In this document: piece after piece, positions 1 through 9,731 of the stretch | Layout: each line of letters opens with the position of its first letter | Numbering within the stretch: position 1 is the stretch's first letter | NCBI GenBank assembly: GCA_903860745.1 | Contig: CAIORQ010000001.1 | Coordinates: 1 to 64,000, forward strand | Direction of reading: 5' to 3' | DNA: 64,000 bases | From: an uncultured Actinomycetes bacterium | GTDB taxonomy: Bacteria; Actinomycetota; Acidimicrobiia; Acidimicrobiales; RAAP-2 | Translations under genes and position numbers: made by a program | The notes under the pieces: model-generated | Databases searched by the model: none | What the model was told of the DNA's origin: nothing | Seen by the model: only the letters and a program-made list of their open reading frames with translations

Positions 1-399
1 CAGGAGACCCGGACCGCGCAGGGAGGACGCGACGTCGACCCCTTCGACATCGGCCGACCGCAGCAAGACGGCGCCGGCCTGGCCGACGCGTCCGGTGACG
101 ACGTTCATGCACCAGTGCATTCCGTAGATCCGGTACACGTAGAGGTGTCCCGCGGGCCCGAACATGCTCGAGTTACGCGCGCTCCGTCCCCCGTGCGCGT
201 GCGACGCCTCATCGTCCGAGCCCCCGTACGCCTCGGTCTCCGTGAGGCGCACGTGCACCCGAGCGTCGCCCACGCGAACCCTCATCACCGCACCGATGAG
301 ATCGCGCGCCACGTCGTCAGGGTCGCGGTCGAAGTAGCGCCGGCCCAGTCTCCTCGCGCGGGTCGCTCGCCGCGCCGTCGCCCTCTCCTCATCAACCAC
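1..399 (-). CDS. DNA-3-methyladenine glycosylase (AAG/MPG family), N-terminal part, cut by window edge
   Basis: Base-excision-repair enzyme family that removes alkylated purines from DNA. The frame is open from a GTG at 399 to the window edge (133 codons, no stop), so the C-terminal part lies outside. The signature LTETEAYGG (residues 52-60) is the family active site: by comparison with human AAG, E56 is the catalytic Glu and Y58 the Tyr that stacks on the flipped-out base. Further family blocks follow in order: EASHAHGGRSARN, MFGPAGHLYVYRIYGMHWC and GAVLLRS. The start is uncertain because the frame stays open a little upstream and no clear ribosome site precedes 399. The gene is divergent from the Fur-family gene at 488. 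Family assignment is secure from motif order; the exact substrate range is not readable. Confidence 0.85.
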   Translation of the reverse strand, partial: MVDEERATARRATRARRLGRRYFDRDPDDVARDLIGAVMRVRVGDARVHVRLTETEAYGGSDDEASHAHGGRSARNSSMFGPAGHLYVYRIYGMHWCMNVVTGRVGQAGAVLLRSADVEGVDVASSLRGPGLL

Positions 400-437
400 C
401 TTGACCAGTATCCACCAGCAACGGTGTGACGTTGCTT

Positions 438-487
438 GACAATCTCCAGTATTGGACAATCTCCACCAACTTCGATAGCCTCGAGCC
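438..487 (+). promoter_or_regulatory. Putative autoregulated leaderless promoter of the Fur-family gene
   Basis: The 11-mer GACAATCTCCA occurs twice, at 438-448 and 455-465, 17 bases apart. The second copy overlaps a -35-like TTGGAC (452-457). With an 18-base spacer it is followed by TAGCCT (476-481) as the -10 box, which ends only six bases before the ATG at 488. That geometry predicts transcription starting at or next to the start codon. No Shine-Dalgarno is present, which agrees. The repeats are the best candidate for binding by the Fur-family product itself; this is inference. Confidence 0.5.
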
Positions 488-961
488 ATGTCCGTCGATA
501 CCGCCGATGCCCTGAGGGAGCGCGGCATCCAGGCGACGGCCCAGCGACTGGCGGTCCTGCACGCCGTCTCGAGTCGACCCCACATCACGGCCGACGACGT
601 CGCGCTCGCCGCCGAGAACGAGATCGGGACGATCTCACGCCAAGCGGTCTACGACGCGCTCAGCATCCTCGTCGAGAAGGGCCTGGTCCGGCGAATCCAA
701 CCGGTGGGATCAGCCGCGCGCTATGAGGACCGCGTCGATGACAATCACCACCACCTGATCTGTCGACTCTGCGGACGCGTCGTCGACGTCGACTGCGCCG
801 TCGGCGAGGCGCCGTGCCTCACCGCCGACGACGACCAGGGATACGTAATCGACGAGGCCGAGGTCGCCTACTGGGGACGCTGTCCGGAGTGCGTGGCCGA
901 CGGACGAGCGTCGACCCGCCTCGACCCCGCACCACGCAGAGGTCGTCACGCGACGAAATGA
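488..961 (+). CDS. Fur-family metal/peroxide-responsive repressor (FurA/PerR-like)
   Basis: DNA-binding repressor of 157 residues, normal length for the family. The N-terminal winged helix runs from about residue 5 to 85 ([15 protein letters not shown], then the recognition helix region [19 protein letters not shown]). The C-terminal dimerisation half has the metal-binding signature [12 protein letters not shown] and a second Cys pair in GRCPECV, so a structural zinc site of the two-CxxC type is likely. It lies 62 bases upstream of katG in the same direction, the arrangement known for furA-katG in actinobacteria, where FurA represses catalase-peroxidase. A peroxide-sensing, katG-controlling role is therefore inferred from context; iron, manganese or zinc as the sensed metal cannot be decided from sequence. 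Confidence 0.88.
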   Translation: MSVDTADALRERGIQATAQRLAVLHAVSSRPHITADDVALAAENEIGTISRQAVYDALSILVEKGLVRRIQPVGSAARYEDRVDDNHHHLICRLCGRVVDVDCAVGEAPCLTADDDQGYVIDEAEVAYWGRCPECVADGRASTRLDPAPRRGRHATK

Positions 962-999
962 GCGGCCGTCACGAAACGCTCACGCGGACCCCGACATAA

Positions 1000-3219
<2,220 letters not shown>

Positions 3220-3225
3220 CCCCTC

Positions 3226-3265
3226 GGTCATCCCCGGCCGACGCGCGGTCGGGTGGGGGATGACC
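3226..3265. terminator. Hairpin terminator after katG
   Basis: Outer arms GGTCATCCCC (3226-3235) and GGGGATGACC (3256-3265) pair perfectly, and the interior adds a further CCGAC/GTCGG stem around a GCGC loop. There is no long U-tract, as is common in GC-rich actinobacteria. It lies between convergent genes (katG and the IclR-type gene) and may stop transcription from both sides. Confidence 0.75.
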
Positions 3266-3333
3266 CCGCGGGCAGCGAGGTGACCCCGGCGAGGTGAGAG
3301 GCGGTGACACGGCGGTGCATCGCCGCGGCGATG

Positions 3334-4218
3334 CTAGGGCCGCGGGTAGCCGGCGCGGGCCACTTCCCACGAGTGCAGGTCGCTCAAGCCACCCATGCGA
3401 CGCGTGATGCGGGCCGCACACGACACGACCGACTTGCCCAGCTGTTCTATCTCGTCGGCGCTCAACTCGACGCCGTAGCTCGTCGCGCACACCGCCGCGT
3501 TCTGCGAGTTACGCGTGCCGAGGATCGGGGCCGCCACACTCCACATGCCCCGGCTCAACTCCTGACGCTCCACGGCGTAGCCGAGCCGACGGGTCGTCGC
3601 GATCTCCTCGACCAGGTCGTCATAGGACGTGATGGAGAACTCGGTCTTGGCCTCGAAGGGGCCGTCGCCCACGACGGTTCGCAATCCTCGCTCGTCGATC
3701 GACAACATCGCCTTACCCAGGGCGGTGCACGTGACGGGTGCCCGACTGCCCGCGCGAAGATTGAGCGAGATGAGGTCATCGGTCTCGACCTTGACCAAGT
3801 ACAAAACGTAGTCGTCAACCAGGACACCGACACTCGTCGTCAGCCCCACCTGTTGGGCGAGACGCTCAATCTCCACCGTCACCACGTCGCGCATGGTCGT
3901 TCGATTCGCGATCTGACAACCGATCTCGAAGAGCCGTAGCGTGAGCCGATATTCCTTGGAATCGCTAAGTTGCTCGACAAACCCGGTTCGTTCGAGGACC
4001 CTCAACATCCGGTGGGCATTGGCGACGGGGATTCCCAGGTGTCGACTCAGTCGCGTCACGCCGATGCGGTCGAACTGGGCCAATTCTTCGATCAGATTGA
4101 GCAATTCCACCGAGGATGATCGCGGCGACTTGGCGTCGTCGTTGGTCTTCTCGACCGTGGCCGAGGCCTTCGAGGACCCCGAGTCGTCGACCGTCTCATC
4201 GTGCGACTTGGTCGTCAT
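3334..4218 (-). CDS. IclR-family transcriptional regulator
   Basis: Regulator of 294 residues. After a charged, probably disordered leader of about 30 residues comes the winged-helix domain (about 34-100: SSSVELLNLIEELAQFDRIGVTRLSRHLGIPVANAHRMLRVL, with the helix-turn-helix at SRHLGIPVANAHR). The rest is the IclR effector-binding domain (about 110-280) with family blocks such as RAGSRAPVTCTALGKAML and GMWSVAAPI. IclR proteins usually control neighbouring operons for aromatic, glyoxylate or sugar-acid degradation and bind small organic acids. Its own upstream region carries two copies of a near-palindrome (4274-4288, 4498-4512), and a similar site occurs within the catabolic island at 27569, so it is the best candidate for the local regulator. 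The effector is unknown. Confidence 0.9.
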   Translation of the reverse strand: MTTKSHDETVDDSGSSKASATVEKTNDDAKSPRSSSVELLNLIEELAQFDRIGVTRLSRHLGIPVANAHRMLRVLERTGFVEQLSDSKEYRLTLRLFEIGCQIANRTTMRDVVTVEIERLAQQVGLTTSVGVLVDDYVLYLVKVETDDLISLNLRAGSRAPVTCTALGKAMLSIDERGLRTVVGDGPFEAKTEFSITSYDDLVEEIATTRRLGYAVERQELSRGMWSVAAPILGTRNSQNAAVCATSYGVELSADEIEQLGKSVVSCAARITRRMGGLSDLHSWEVARAGYPRP

Positions 4219-4273
4219 CGCGCACTTCTCGCCGAGGGGGCCATACCGAAATTATTGCACATCGAAGTGGCCA

Positions 4274-4288
4274 TTCCGTTCAACGAAA
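4274..4288. promoter_or_regulatory. Putative IclR operator, copy 1
   Basis: TTCCGTTCAACGAAA is a 7-1-7 inverted repeat with one mismatch. It sits 56-70 bases before the IclR-type start codon. The surrounding 21 bases (4272-4292) are repeated at 4496-4516 with a single difference. IclR proteins commonly bind short dyads of this kind near their own gene; binding here is inferred. Confidence 0.5.
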
Positions 4289-4497
4289 CGCCTCTGGCGG
4301 CGCACGATCCACGGAGGTCGGTCCCCTTCGCACCCGTAATCCGGCCATCGCGCCGCCGGGTCGCGTTGGCGACCGACGACGAATAACTGCGACCACCAGT
4401 TCTTACGTGATTGCTTACGCCGCGACGTTCCGACTCATCCTGGCCCGCGCGCCGCCGGGAGCACCGCGGCGCGACCAGCAGGAGTCCCCGGCGGTCA

Positions 4498-4512
4498 TTC
4501 CATTCAACGAAA
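4498..4512. promoter_or_regulatory. Putative IclR operator, copy 2, in the 447-base gap 4219-4665
   Basis: TTCCATTCAACGAAA repeats the copy-1 site with one change; the two centres are 224 bases apart. The 4219-4665 gap between the IclR-type gene and the end of the next operon contains these two sites and no convincing gene, hairpin terminator or RNA. Paired sites at this distance could allow looping, but that is speculation. Confidence 0.45.
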
Positions 4513-4665
4513 CGCCGGGAGTGCGGTGGGCGGACCGCCGTCCCTGGAACGTCGCGAGGGGATGTGCTCCCCGCGTGGTGGCCTCGCGACCTCGTTGGCG
4601 CACGGGTACCGAGGTGCTGACCTTTCACCCGCGCGCTCACCCTCATGGCGACGACACCCTCCTCA

Positions 4666-5814
4666 TCAGTCGCCCGACGCGGTGCCATCGAGGGACTCTC
4701 GATGCAATTCATCGAGCTTGTCCAAGAAGGTGGTGGGCGCGGGCGCGTGCACGTACCAGTCCTCGAAGAGGTCGACCATCTCGTTCTGGAAGGCCGCGAA
4801 TCCCGGCCGATTTGGTCGCGTCCACGAATTCGTCAGCACCGGTCCCACGCCCGAGAAGAAACCGCCCGACGCAGCGTCCAGGGACCGGCTCGACCACGCA
4901 GAATGGTGCGCCGGCTGCCCGCCGGAGTAGAAGTAGAGATCACTCTGGACGTCGGCCGACGCCACGTAGAGCGCATAGGCCACGGCGTCTTCAACGAAGT
5001 CGCTGTACGCCGAGACGGCCAATCCCGCGCCTCCGAGCAACGCACCGCGTGGCGTCGCCGACTTCTGCACCGTGGGAATGTCGCCGAACGCCACCCGATG
5101 TCCCGCGTGGTCGTCGCGTGAGTAGTTCACGTAGCAGAACGCGAGGGGGGCGTAGAGGTAGTCGTCGGTGTTGGCGAAGGCGTCCAGCACGTGAATAGGG
5201 TTTGCCTTAAGGCACGCCGGGTCACTGGGTCGTGCCACGTCGTACATCGTGGCTAACGCCCAGCGCCCCACCGCGCGCGAGGCGAAATAGTCCGGAGACC
5301 CCCCGCACGCCTCGCCTAGGGCCATCGTCAAGGTCATGAAGCTCGCGGCGGCGTCCACGGCGCACAACGGCCACATCACCTGACCGCCCTGGGCCAGGTC
5401 GATTACGTCGTCCCAGGTCTTGGGCGCCGTGGGCAACCGATCCGCCCGGCGGGCGCTGGTCTGGCACGCCGCATCGATGGCGAGCGCCCACTGGTGACCC
5501 GCGTGCCGGTAACTCTGGTGTGATCCACCGGGCGACTGAGCCGCGAGCGAAGACCACGTGGCGGCGTCGACGTAGTCGTCGAGCGCGACCACGCACGAGG
5601 TGTCGGCCATCGTCCCGATGTGGGGATGATCGATCACGATGAGGTCGAATTGACGCGCGAGCTCTTCCACCGACAGCACCCCGAACTCCTTGAGGGTACG
5701 CGCCTCCCACGTGATGGACACGTCGACGTCAGTCATCGACTCGTACGCGGCGGCCGTCGCCACCATCGGGGCGTGACCACGAGGATGATCCCACGACGAA
5801 CCCCGCAGTCGCAC
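4666..5814 (-). CDS. Signal-less extracellular solute-binding-like protein
   Basis: Resembles family 1 ABC solute-binding proteins in overall sequence (LRGSSWDHPRGHAPMVATAAAY near the N-terminus, then FDLIVIDHPHIGTMA), but it has no signal peptide, lipobox or membrane segment and no dedicated permease beside it, so it should stay in the cytoplasm. About 382 residues from the GTG at 5814, which I prefer because AAGGGA lies nine bases before it and related proteins begin close to the LRG-WDHPRG motif; an in-frame ATG at 5844 would add ten residues. It is the last gene of the minus-strand run that starts with the CaiB-type gene. From memory, homologues often accompany CaiB/BaiF and enoyl-CoA hydratase genes. 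Function unknown; a ligand-binding or enzyme role is possible. Confidence 0.65.
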   Translation of the reverse strand: MRLRGSSWDHPRGHAPMVATAAAYESMTDVDVSITWEARTLKEFGVLSVEELARQFDLIVIDHPHIGTMADTSCVVALDDYVDAATWSSLAAQSPGGSHQSYRHAGHQWALAIDAACQTSARRADRLPTAPKTWDDVIDLAQGGQVMWPLCAVDAAASFMTLTMALGEACGGSPDYFASRAVGRWALATMYDVARPSDPACLKANPIHVLDAFANTDDYLYAPLAFCYVNYSRDDHAGHRVAFGDIPTVQKSATPRGALLGGAGLAVSAYSDFVEDAVAYALYVASADVQSDLYFYSGGQPAHHSAWSSRSLDAASGGFFSGVGPVLTNSWTRPNRPGFAAFQNEMVDLFEDWYVHAPAPTTFLDKLDELHRESLDGTASGD

Positions 5815-5846
5815 ACCGCGAGGTCCCTTCGTGCGCCCGCCCATGA

Positions 5847-6638
5847 TCAGAAGGCCGATTGTGCCGACAGACCCGCGTCCACGATGTAGGGCGCACCCGT
5901 CACCGCGCTCGCCTCGTCACTGAGCAAGAAGACCACCACGTTCGCAATCTCGTCTGGTTCGATGACCGTCCCGCGAGGGTGCAGTCGCCCCCACTGCGCG
6001 ACCGTCGCCTCGGGGTCACCGGGCGCCAATTCGGCGGCGTGGCGAAGCATCGGAGTGCGGACCGAACCGGGCAGGACGGAATTGACGCGGATGTTGTCCT
6101 TGGCGTGGTCGAGCGCGAGGGTCTTGGTCAGCGATACGATGCCGCCCTTGGAGGCGGCGTACGCCGCCACCTCACGCTGCGAGATCAGGGCCTGTACCGA
6201 TGCGAGATTGACGATGGCGCCCCCACCGCGGGACCTCATCGAGGGAATCGCGTACTTCGACATGAGGTACTGCCCCTTCAGGTTCGTGTCGACCACGGTG
6301 TCCCAGTCCTCTTCCTTGAATTCGGGAACTTCGCCGTAGATGACCACGCCGGCGTTGTTCACCAAGTAGTCCACCCCGCCGAACTCCTCTTCGGCCATCT
6401 TCGTGGCGCGGCGAGCGTCGCTCGCGACGCTGACGCTGCCGATCACGGCCACCGCCTTCTGGCCGAGGGCGTCGATATCCGCGGTCACCTTCTTCGCGGC
6501 GTCCTCGTCGAAGTCGACGATGACGACCGCCGCACCCTCGGATGCGAGACGCCGCGCCACGGCCTCTCCGATGCCCATGCCCGCGCCAGTGACGATGGCC
6601 ACCTTGCCACCAAAGCGCTGATTTCTGTCCTGAGTCAC
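5847..6638 (-). CDS. Short-chain dehydrogenase/reductase (SDR)
   Basis: NAD(P)-dependent oxidoreductase of 263 residues, classical SDR length. The cofactor motif TGAGMGIG is at residues 17-24, NNAG at 94-97, and the catalytic Ser-Tyr-Lys at about S147, Y160 and K164 (YAASKGG). The C-terminus has the usual PGSVRTPM and TGAPYIVDAG blocks. The acidic residue after strand 2 (VIVDFDED) favours NAD over NADP. Start is GTG with a strong ribosome site, AAAGGAG. It sits between the mutarotase-like gene and the binding-like gene in the sugar ABC operon, so oxidation of an imported sugar or sugar acid is a reasonable inference; the exact alcohol is not known. Confidence 0.85.
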   Translation of the reverse strand: MTQDRNQRFGGKVAIVTGAGMGIGEAVARRLASEGAAVVIVDFDEDAAKKVTADIDALGQKAVAVIGSVSVASDARRATKMAEEEFGGVDYLVNNAGVVIYGEVPEFKEEDWDTVVDTNLKGQYLMSKYAIPSMRSRGGGAIVNLASVQALISQREVAAYAASKGGIVSLTKTLALDHAKDNIRVNSVLPGSVRTPMLRHAAELAPGDPEATVAQWGRLHPRGTVIEPDEIANVVVFLLSDEASAVTGAPYIVDAGLSAQSAF

Positions 6639-6690
6639 TTGTTCTTCTCCTTTATTGGTCGCGCACCGGGGTGGCGGCGCGACCCACCAG

Positions 6691-7734
6691 TTACTTCGTT
6701 CCCGCCGCCGCGAAACTCACGACGCCGTCATCATTGATTCCCTCCACCGCGGAGTCCCCCTCGAACAGGACCGCGTCGATGATCACTTCCTTCGACTCAC
6801 GAGCCGCCAGTCGGAGCAAGGGCTGTCCCTTCGCGCGCGCCGTCGCGATTCCCTGTCCGGGTCCCGTGGTCGCGGGCTCCACCGCCACGACGTACGCCCT
6901 CCGGTACCACGGGAAGCCCTCACCCGAGTGAACCTCCTGCCACAACCACGCACGGTCGAAGACCTCGAGGGGCCACCGGATCCCCACGCCCAGACCTAAC
7001 GTCGGGTTCGTCACCGCGAAGAACCCCGACGTGAAATCTTCGAGGTACGCCAGGATCGCGCGCGGCTCGCTGGGCGGCGGAACCCTGCGCAGGTCTACCG
7101 ACGAACCGTCTTTCGACGTCACCACGGGCCACGAGTGTCGAGAGTCAGGTGCCAGGAGGGTTCCCGGGGCCACGTCGTCGGCCCACACGGTCTGGCACCC
7201 CACCGAGAGGATGCACGACCCGTCGAGGAACGGTGGCCCGAACGCCGGGTGGTGCGACCACATCACGTCGACGTCTTGAGGGGAGGTGTTGGTCACGACC
7301 TCACGGACCGTGAGGACGGGACCGTCGAGGGTCAACTCACGGCGCACGTGCAGCGGGGCCGAGATCAGACTCACCTCGAGGGTGAGCGCGTCGCCCGAGT
7401 GTGCGACGACGGACCAGGGCACTATCGCCGCCTCGCCGTGGAATCCCCACGTCACCCCCTGTTCGACGCATTCGTTGCCCCCATTGGGGAGCAGGAGTTG
7501 CCACCCTCCCGCGTAGGAGTCGATCCAGTGCTCGAGCGAGGTGGACGTCGTGGGCCACAAGCCGGGTCTCCTCGCTCCCCACGGAGACTTGAAGAGAACA
7601 TCGACGCCCGTGCGGCGGTCGACCAGGGCATGAATGTCGGCGCCCTTGTTCACGAGGACCACGACGTCGACGAACTCGTTGCTGATCGACGTCGCACCCA
7701 GTTGTGCGGGAAGTCGCTCAAGGATCGGGTTCAT
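6691..7734 (-). CDS. Aldose 1-epimerase-like protein (galactose-mutarotase fold, DUF4432-like)
   Basis: 347 residues of the galactose-mutarotase superfamily, a beta-sandwich that binds sugars. Visible blocks are GGWQLLLPNGGNECVEQG (about 76-93), MWSHHPAFGPPFLDG (about 158-172, with a conserved His pair) and the late EVHSGEGFPWYRRAYVVAVEP. The spacing resembles the DUF4432 branch more than classical GalM. It lies four bases before the ABC ATPase gene in the importer operon, which supports anomer interconversion or recognition of the imported sugar. Catalytic assignment is only by family. Confidence 0.7.
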   Translation of the reverse strand: MNPILERLPAQLGATSISNEFVDVVVLVNKGADIHALVDRRTGVDVLFKSPWGARRPGLWPTTSTSLEHWIDSYAGGWQLLLPNGGNECVEQGVTWGFHGEAAIVPWSVVAHSGDALTLEVSLISAPLHVRRELTLDGPVLTVREVVTNTSPQDVDVMWSHHPAFGPPFLDGSCILSVGCQTVWADDVAPGTLLAPDSRHSWPVVTSKDGSSVDLRRVPPPSEPRAILAYLEDFTSGFFAVTNPTLGLGVGIRWPLEVFDRAWLWQEVHSGEGFPWYRRAYVVAVEPATTGPGQGIATARAKGQPLLRLAARESKEVIIDAVLFEGDSAVEGINDDGVVSFAAAGTK

Positions 7735-7738
7735 GTGC

Positions 7739-8506
7739 CTACCTCTTGTGCAGAGCAGCGCCGGTGATCCAACTCACCATGTCGTCGATGCTGTACTCAC
7801 CGCGACGAAGTTCCGTCACGACGCGACCTCGAAGGAGGACGACGACACGGTCGCACAGCTCGTGGACTTGAGGCAGGTTGTGACTGACCAAGATGACGCC
7901 AACGCCCTTGTCCTTCACTCCCGCCACGAGTCCGGCGATCTTGTCCGACTCGGCGACCGCCAACGCCGCTGTCGGTTCGTCCAACAACAGCACCTTCGAG
8001 CCCCACATGATGGCGCGGGCCACGGCGACGGCCTGGCGTTGACCACCCGACATCGTGCCGCAACGGGTCTCCACGCTCTTGATCTCGATCGCCAGCGATT
8101 CAAGGGTCTCGACCGCCGACGCTCGCATCGCCTTTCGGTTCATGGTGCCGATGACGCCCAAGAAACCGGGCTGCTTCATCTCGCGTCCCAAGAAGATGTT
8201 CTCGGCGACCGACAATTCGTTCGCCAGGGCCAGGTCCTGATAGACGACCTCGATGCCGCGCATGCGAGACTCCTTGGGCGAACTGAAGTGGACCTCCTCC
8301 CCCTCGACGAAGATGTGGCCGTCGGTGGGCTGGTGCGCACCACAGAGGGTCTTGACCAACGTCGACTTGCCGGCTCCGTTGTCACCGACGAGTCCGACGA
8401 TCTCTCCGCGGTCGAGCTTGAAGTTGATGCCGGTCAACGCAGCTACGTTGCCGTACGCCTTGGTGATACCTCGCGCCTCCAGCAGCGGTACGGTGTTCTC
8501 GCTCAT
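7739..8506 (-). CDS. Sugar ABC transporter ATP-binding protein, single-domain
   Basis: Energises sugar import with the adjacent RbsC-like permease. 255 residues from the ATG at 8506, which overlaps the permease stop by four bases (ATGA). Walker A GDNGAGKST is at 41-49, the signature is MSGGQRQAVAVARAI, Walker B is VLLLDEPTAAL, and the switch His is in SHNLPQ. It is most like the ribose/xylose-type (RbsA/XylG) ATPases, but those usually carry two ATPase modules in about 500 residues; this one has one, as seen in FrcA-like systems, so it should act as a homodimer. A longer in-frame extension upstream lies inside the permease gene and is not credible. Confidence 0.92.
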   Translation of the reverse strand: MSENTVPLLEARGITKAYGNVAALTGINFKLDRGEIVGLVGDNGAGKSTLVKTLCGAHQPTDGHIFVEGEEVHFSSPKESRMRGIEVVYQDLALANELSVAENIFLGREMKQPGFLGVIGTMNRKAMRASAVETLESLAIEIKSVETRCGTMSGGQRQAVAVARAIMWGSKVLLLDEPTAALAVAESDKIAGLVAGVKDKGVGVILVSHNLPQVHELCDRVVVLLRGRVVTELRRGEYSIDDMVSWITGAALHKR

Positions 8507-9606
8507 CGCTCGGCCCTCCTCACAAACTGATCGACCAGGACGGCCAGGATCAACAGACAGCCCGTTACCAGGTTCTGCAGGTAACTCGAAAATTCCAGGA
8601 GCGCGAAGCCGTTCTGCACCACACCCAAGATCGCCACGGCCAGCAGCGTTCCGCTCAGCCGACCTCGACCTCCGCTGAGGCTGGCGCCACCAAGGATGAC
8701 CGCCGTCACCACGGCGAGCAGATAGGGATCGCCAAGTTGGGGCGCCGAGGACGAAAGCTCGGAGGTCACCACGAGGCCCGCGAACCCGGCCGCGACCGAG
8801 TTGAAGATGAACAGACCGATTCGAATCCGATTGGGGCGAATACCGGAGCGGTCCGCGGCATCGATGTTGTCGCCGGTCGCATAGATGTGACGACCCAGGG
8901 TCGTGTAGCGAGCGATGAACGCGCCCACCAACCAAATACCGATGAAGAAGTACACGGTGGAGGGAATGGTCGCGATGTATCCGCTACCAAGGAAACCAAA
9001 ACCGGATCCAGAGATTTGCACCGTGGTCGTCCCCGACAGGACGTAGGCCAACCCGGTGGCGATCGAGAAGGTTCCTAACGTTGTCACCAATGAATTGATC
9101 TTGAACTGCACCGTGATCACGCCGTTGATCACGCCCACCAACGCGGCCACCGCCATGCCAATGGCCGACGCGAGCCACACGTTGAGACCCCGGCCCACGA
9201 GGATTCCGACGACGACCGACACGAGGGCCATCACGCCACCGATCGAGATGTCGATCTCGGCCGCGATGACCAAGAGGGTCTCGGTCACCGCCATGATGCC
9301 CAGGATGCTCACGACACTCGCGGCCGTGAGCAGGTTGTACTTGCTCATGAAGTACGGCGAACTCGCCCACATGATGCACACCACGATGATGAGCACCAGT
9401 ACCAGACCCTGCTGTTGCAGCTGCTGGATGAATCTCCGGCGTCTCGCGAGACGCCTCTCGGTCTCGAGACTGCGTTGGCCTTGCTCCAATTCGAAGGCTT
9501 CATCCGTCATCGACGGACCCGCTACGTCGACCCCCGCATCATTCGATTCGTTGAGATCGGTCACATCAATTCCTCTGCCGTCATTTTCCATCTCTCGTTT
9601 GTACAC
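8503..9606 (-). CDS. Sugar ABC transporter permease (RbsC-like)
   Basis: Inner-membrane channel component, 367 residues with a charged cytoplasmic N-terminal tail of about 65 residues and then roughly eight to ten hydrophobic segments (VLVLIIVVCIMWASSPYF, and so on). Family hallmarks are AAEIDISIGGVMAL and the cytoplasmic coupling stretch TLGRHIYATGDNIDAADRSGI, followed by AVVTAVILGGASLSGGRG. The GTG start at 9606 and the ATG at 9591 are both possible. Downstream the ATPase overlaps by four bases. Upstream, a 14-bp hairpin separates it from the binding-protein gene, which probably sets a lower permease level. Confidence 0.9.
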   Translation of the reverse strand: MYKREMENDGRGIDVTDLNESNDAGVDVAGPSMTDEAFELEQGQRSLETERRLARRRRFIQQLQQQGLVLVLIIVVCIMWASSPYFMSKYNLLTAASVVSILGIMAVTETLLVIAAEIDISIGGVMALVSVVVGILVGRGLNVWLASAIGMAVAALVGVINGVITVQFKINSLVTTLGTFSIATGLAYVLSGTTTVQISGSGFGFLGSGYIATIPSTVYFFIGIWLVGAFIARYTTLGRHIYATGDNIDAADRSGIRPNRIRIGLFIFNSVAAGFAGLVVTSELSSSAPQLGDPYLLAVVTAVILGGASLSGGRGRLSGTLLAVAILGVVQNGFALLEFSSYLQNLVTGCLLILAVLVDQFVRRAER

Positions 9607-9647
9607 CGTTGCGTTCGACTCGCCGCCACGGCGGGATTGGATTTGAC

Positions 9648-9690
9648 CGTCCCGCTCGTCGACGAGTGAATCTCGCCGACGAGCGGGACG
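9648..9690. terminator. Intra-operon hairpin between binding protein and permease genes
   Basis: CGTCCCGCTCGTCG (9648-9661) and CGACGAGCGGGACG (9677-9690) are perfect 14-base arms around a 15-base loop. It lies 41 bases after the binding-protein stop and 41 before the permease start in the direction of transcription. In ABC operons such structures often stabilise the binding-protein mRNA and reduce read-through into the membrane genes. Confidence 0.7.
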
Positions 9691-9731
9691 AACCGAGCGA
9701 GCCCCAAGGACTCAACCCGGCGTTCTGCTGA

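Noticed and set aside
7739-8935. ATPase gene extended upstream to 8935
   Set aside because: The extension overlaps the permease gene and has no family match; the ATG at 8506 with ATGA overlap is the natural start.
9648-9690. Hairpin read as end of an operon
   Set aside because: The permease and ATPase genes follow directly and need the upstream promoter, so it is better seen as an attenuating or stabilising structure.
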